Source: Dallia pectoralis (taxonomy: Eukaryota; Chordata; Actinopteri; Esociformes; Umbridae). From it: a stretch of DNA of 64,000 nt. Below are positions 59,400-64,000 of the stretch, piece by piece. A program made the position numbers and the translations under genes. The stretch is taken from the NCBI GenBank assembly GCA_029465975.1, contig CM055730.1, forward strand, positions 8,855,758 to 8,919,757, in the 5' to 3' direction. Position 1 is the first letter of the stretch, and every line of letters starts with the position of its first letter. The notes under the pieces were generated by a model that had not been told where the DNA came from, made no database searches, and saw only the letters and a list, made by a program, of their open reading frames with translations.

Positions 59400-62300
59400 T
59401 GCTTAACACCTAATTTACTCAATCAAATAAAAAAAAAAGCCTTGTTTACAACAAAGTTGTCACAAAGTGCTTCTACAAACAGACCTTGGCATTAATTTTG
59501 CATGTGTTATTAAGCATATTAATTGATGCATAGTTAACTAATGACATATACATTAATAAACAATTAATACTTAAACATATACATACATAAACACAGATAA
59601 AAGACTACTTGATGCACCCAAAGAGCACAAGTTAATAAATGCATGGTAAACTGATGAATAATACCTTAATACACTTGAATGAATACATTGAATTTACATT
59701 AAGTCATTATTACTTCATGGGTGCACAAGACCAATAATTTATGCGTGCATGTGTTAGTAAACATATTAATAAAGTCTTCGGTGATGCATACAAATGGATG
59801 TTAGTTAATGAACATGTATCAGAATGGGTAGGTTTAATCATTATGTAAACCAACATAATTGGTCCTGATTTGAAATATACTATTAAACTGCAACTACTGA
59901 AAATAAACAGCTGATCCTTTACCATTGACAAACCTCACGCAGTAGCTAAATGCTCTTTTATTGGAACTGATGGCCGTAACTTACTTAACTTGCATTTTCT
60001 TCCCTGAGATCCACCTTTAATGATCAATTGTCATTCATTCTGTTTGTTGATGCAGTTCTGATTTTCAAGCACTAATGTGGTACACTCCAACTTGATTGCT
60101 TAAGCCATTGCTTTAATCATAATCCATACATAATCATATGTGACATTCTACGGAGTCAATCTTACTCGATTCCAATTTGAAATGGAACAGTTCACTGCTA
60201 CTTCACAAGAGACTCAATCGTCTCTTTAAACTAGTCAAAGAATCTGCGGGCACAATCAGAACGTGAGCTCGATCAGGACAAAGGACACATGCTGAAAGAA
60301 AGTTAAAGCAGATTTCAGTGTTTCTGTTTCTGTAGTTGAGATACAACGGAACTCTCTGAGAGACAGTCCTTCTTTTAGTACTTATTTGATTGCGTATACC
60401 ATATTGTCTACACAGACACTGAGGAAGACCGAAACGTAGACGTGCAGTATCTCTTTCTATAATGAGCTGGGCTGCACTGAGACTGCAGACAGTCAGTCTT
60501 CGTGTTATGACAAGGCAGTCGTGGCAGACCCACGCTGCAGACTGTGCTACTAGTTTCCAAATGTGCTGCTGCTGTTTAATCCTATATGCCGCCAATGCCA
60601 TGTTTATTTCTGGCTCCTGCTATCTCCTCTGTCATATTTCTCAAGGTGAAGCCACTTCCTTATCATTTGATCTTGCTTATTTAAAGCCGTTTGGTTTGTC
60701 GATAAAGTGCCTCATTTCCGTCAGCCGTTTGTCATTCTGTAATCTGTACCGGGTCTTCTAATCCGTGCCCAGAAGAGTATCAATAGCGATTAGCTAATAG
60801 CTTCGATAGCCGATTAGGATTACTACGGTATAAACAGAATTATTAACTCTTAGCATTCAAATGTGGATGTGTACTCAGTAGACAGGATGTGTGGATTGTT
60901 TATTTGTTATTGCCTCAGAACCAATGTTTTGAAGAACGTATATCAATATAAAAATCTTCTCTTCTTCACAACTTTATGAAAACCCAAATTCTGCTAAAAT
61001 GGTCGCCTGGTTCAATGAGTCCCGTTTTCTTTTACATCGCGTAAGGTAATACAATTCAGCTTTAATGCTAGAAAATGCAAAAGCTGATTCAATCTGAAAT
61101 AAATTTTACATACTCTATTTGGCGTTGTTGATTTTGACATTGCAGTGTTTGAATAGCACATGCTAGCTTCTACACATAGGGTATGTTAAATTAAAATGGG
61201 ATACGTTGTCAAATGAAGCTATTTGCTACCAAGATACCGCTCGTCTCTTTTGTGGACTCAAGCCAATTTGAATACTGCTTCGGGTTCTTGTGTGACTTTA
61301 AAGGGGTAGGAACATGGATTTGACTAAATTAAAGTTAGGGATTATGTCAGGGATTAAGTTGTTCAGAGGATTTTATGTCACTTTTTCTTTTCCCATAATG
61401 AGAGGGTCAGAGGCCTTCCTATCTCACTAATTGACCGTTTTGTTAAGGTTTGGGCTGACAGTGCTCTTCGCATTGCTTCAAACGTGCCTGCCACTGACCT
61501 GGAAAACAGTCAGAGAAGACAGTCTGCAATTACATATTATCGTTAACACGAATACTGAAATTGCATGTAATTATCTGTGCTTCCTGCATACGTTCTTTTT
61601 AAGATGAAGTCGTTAAAAACAAGAAAAGTGAAATGTTGACAGAAACTACTTTGTAATACTTCCATTCCATTCTAAACGCTTTCCATTTTCCACCACTGCG
61701 ACCGACAGCTATTGTTAACATTTAAACAAAATGTTCTCTCATATAAATGTGATCAACTTTAACCGCGTATGCTGGTTGTCATGGATACAATACTGTCCAG
61801 AGGCATTGACTGGGTCTTTTCCTGCAGCAGCATTTGTCTATAAGTACGTGTTGTTTACAGGGCCCTGGATCTTCACCTCGCTGACCCTAACGCGGTCTTA
61901 CAAGTCCAACGCACAACGGGTGCTGAGGTCGGCCGAGGCCTCTAGTTAATGAAGCCTGATCCTTATATTTCAACACTCATTTGGAAAACCAATTAACGCT
62001 GGCGCTATTGAACAAGCCAGGAGGAAATAAATCAAGTGTTAACACAGGGGCTGGAGAGTCCTGGCTCTGTAATTAGGACAGGGAGGAGCGGAAGGACCTA
62101 AAGGCTCTCGGCTCTATGCTTCATTATCAATTGACAACCTGTTCGTCCCCTGACAGTGACTGATCTCCACACGGGCTCTGTGTTTGAACGCAGAGCCCCC
62201 AAAATGAGAAACACTCACAGTTGGTTCTGGGGTCTTTTGTCCTTTTGCTGCAGTACAGTTTTGGTGAGCGAACAGGCCTGATTTTACTCTTACTTCACGC

Positions 62301-62950
62301 GTTTCACTTTTATAGCGGCATGTGACAGACATAAAAAGAGACCACAAAAACGGAGCACTTCGCAAGCTGTTTTTCAGTCTGCGTTTTTTTTTACTATATC
62401 GGTATATTAAATTAGTATAATAAATTAACAAAATACAACAACTGCTGGAATTTTAATAGTAGCATTCTTGTATGACTTTATGTTCTTTATGTACTGTTCC
62501 GGCAAACTTTTCTAGTGTTTTGGAGTTTTTCTTTTGCACTAAGGCTGTCAGGAATCACTTGGATTACAAGTGAAACCGAGACCTCGGGGTATTCCGCTGA
62601 CTCAGAATAGTCCGAATATGGAATGATTTAACAATCTACTTGAGGTGTGTGTCTTACATGTGTTTTATTAAACAGGGGAGATGTGCATGAAGAATCACAT
62701 TTCCATAATTAGTTCACCTCACAATTGGGCCAATGCAGTTACCAAGCACGTTGTTATAAAGCAATTACTACAGGTGTGCAACCCATTCCTAAGGGTGTCC
62801 AATGAGAGCACAGTTGTTCCATATGTTGTTCCGTATGTTGTTCCGTATCCTCCATACGGTGTTCCCTACCATATGTACTGTATAGCATTAAAGATGGTGG
62901 TCATGAAATGTGTAAGTTACGAAAAAATGCTCTCATTGGTTCCACTACTT
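59400..62950 (-). other. khdrbs2: khdrbs2 intron (inferred), AT-rich, no exon seen
   Basis: AT-rich sequence without a recognisable khdrbs2 exon; the family's Pro/Arg/Gly-rich exon would be GC-rich and is not visible. A 132-codon - strand frame at 60203-60601 is the longest non-repeat frame in the window but has no motif I can name. Confidence 0.6.
62816..62870. repeat. Short 15-bp tandem repeat
   Basis: About three copies of TTGTTCCATATG / TTGTTCCGTATG-like sequence, followed by a related CCTCCATACGGTGTTCC. The element is small and decayed. Confidence 0.6.
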
Positions 62951-63179
62951 TGAGAGAAGAATCTGTTCCATATCCCCAGTATTACCTTGTGCTATATCTT
63001 TTCTTTCTGACGATCAAAATGTATTTTCTTCAAAGCCTCCCATAGCCTTGCATTAATCACATTATGACCTTCTCGTTGCAGCATCAACTGTTGTGAGACC
63101 AATACAAATGTTGTCCCTGTATTTTCATATGTATTGTTTGTGGTGGGCATCTGGAGGATCTAGCTGCAGACCAATCAGA

Positions 63180-63228
63180 CTGCCCATGATGACCCCATGA
63201 TGACCCCATGATGACCCCATGATGACCC
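63180..63228. repeat. 11-bp tandem repeat, four copies
   Basis: Four copies of CATGATGACCC, identical except for the final one, which runs into CCCC. Too short to be of consequence. Confidence 0.9.
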
Positions 63229-63420
63229 CCCTAAATTCTATTGTAGCTTTTGTTTTATGTATATACATTTGTCCCTTTTTTGCTGTTATTATTCTTGCTT
63301 TAGATGTCGTCAAATTATTTCTGCGTTGTTGTTGCGTGCCATGTCATAAGAATTTCATTGTTCATAATGACGCTTATGTGATTTGGTGCATTTGACAAGT
63401 AGACGACTTTGATTTTGACT
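63229..63420 (+). mobile_element. LINE-type 3' tail remnant
   Basis: The stretch ATAAGAATTTCATTGTTCAT, a TTTGGTGCATTTGACAAGTA and GACTTTGATTTTGACTTTG resembles the 3' end of fish L2-like elements ('gaatttcattgt...gtgcatgtgacaataaa.tttgatttga'). The body upstream is not clearly recognised, so the family is tentative. Confidence 0.5.
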
Positions 63421-63960
63421 TTGTCTGATATCACAGCAAACCTTCAGGGGTCCATGCGTCGGTGGGTCGGCACACAAAAAACCAACAGCGTATTAGCCAG
63501 AAGGTCAAAATGTTTTTGCTCCACAATGTATATACATATATATTTACACACTACTGTTCAAAGGTAATAGATGGCATGTTGTGCTTTGCTAAAATAAAAG
63601 GTACCGGCTTTTAACGGCTAATCGTTTTTAAGAAAACTCTTTTGCGATCATGTTCATGAATGACCGGCCTTGTTTAGACTGGTTTAGTATCTGGAGCATC
63701 AGCAATTGTGGGTTTGAATAGAGGCTCAAAACGGTCAGAAACAAAGAGCCTCTGAAACAGTCCGTCTATTGTTATTATGAAGAATTAAGTCTATTTCATA
63801 AATAGTCAATAAACTGAAGATCTCGTACAAATGATCGTTGAAAATTGTCTGATTCAAGAAATGCCCCAAAAGTATCAAACACAACAATAAGGAAATGTCT
63901 TTGCTGTCACTTTCAGTGAACTTCTCAATCCTTTACATACACTGTTAATAATGTTACAAA
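63421..63960 (-). other. khdrbs2: khdrbs2 intron (inferred), nothing recognised
   Basis: AT-rich sequence. A short TATATACATATATAT run lies near 63528-63543. No exon or element was seen. Confidence 0.5.
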
Positions 63961-63963
63961 ATC

Positions 63964-64000
63964 TCTCTCTCTCTCTTTCTTTTCCTCTTTCCCTCTCTCT
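63964..64000. repeat. CT-rich microsatellite at window end
   Basis: A pyrimidine run of CT dinucleotides with interspersed TTT and CCC, open at the window end. Confidence 0.9.

Overview
The window looks like vertebrate nuclear DNA, almost certainly from a teleost fish. It has long introns with GT/AG splice sites, low coding density, Tc1-type DNA transposon relics, 3' tails of fish LINE/SINE elements, and many minisatellites. A salmoniform/esociform-like fish is my best guess from the repeat families; that is inference. No bacterial operons, CRISPR arrays, tRNA or rRNA genes were seen.

Two protein-coding genes are supported, arranged tail to tail. On the + strand the last two coding exons of prim2 (DNA primase large subunit) lie at 3681-3749 and 6219-6455. 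They join in phase and carry the last iron-sulfur cysteine and the acidic C-terminus. On the - strand the last three coding exons of a STAR-family RNA-binding protein, best matched to khdrbs2 (SLM1), lie at 57514-57596, 57092-57150 and 54208-54302. They join in phase and encode the Tyr/Gly-rich tail ending in REHPYGRY. Human PRIM2 and KHDRBS2 also lie in the same chromosomal region in convergent orientation, so the order supports both calls. Upstream exons of both genes lie outside the window or were not recognised.

The roughly 48 kb between the two stop codons has no gene I can name. It holds about a dozen tandem arrays: units of 17 bp (8.2 kb), 41 bp (11.8-12.5 kb), 39 bp (16.4-17.2 kb), 11 bp (26.5-27.1 kb), 16 bp with CCCTAA (30.7-31.1 kb), 14 bp (32.8-33.2 kb), 33 bp (41.2-41.5 kb), 43 bp (42.0 kb), AT-rich (43.8 kb), 23 bp (45.4-46.7 kb), 26 bp (46.7-47.0 kb) and 32 bp (48.1-49.9 kb). 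A further 36-bp array sits at 59.2 kb in a khdrbs2 intron. Most of the longer open frames in the window come from these arrays and are not genes. Dead transposons include Tc1-like remnants at 7.2-7.7, 19.7-20.3, 27.2-27.6 and 58.8-59.1 kb, a degenerate LINE reverse-transcriptase fragment at about 34.6-35.5 kb, and LINE/SINE 3' tails near 14.1, 19.2 and 63.3 kb.

The most interesting points are the conserved convergent gene pair, the hairpin-forming 32-bp array with duplicated flanks, the 23-bp array built from two linked unit types, an internally deleted Tc1 with its catalytic Glu replaced, and two orphan exon-like segments on the - strand (24.2-24.3 and 44.4 kb). I found no convincing new biological system.
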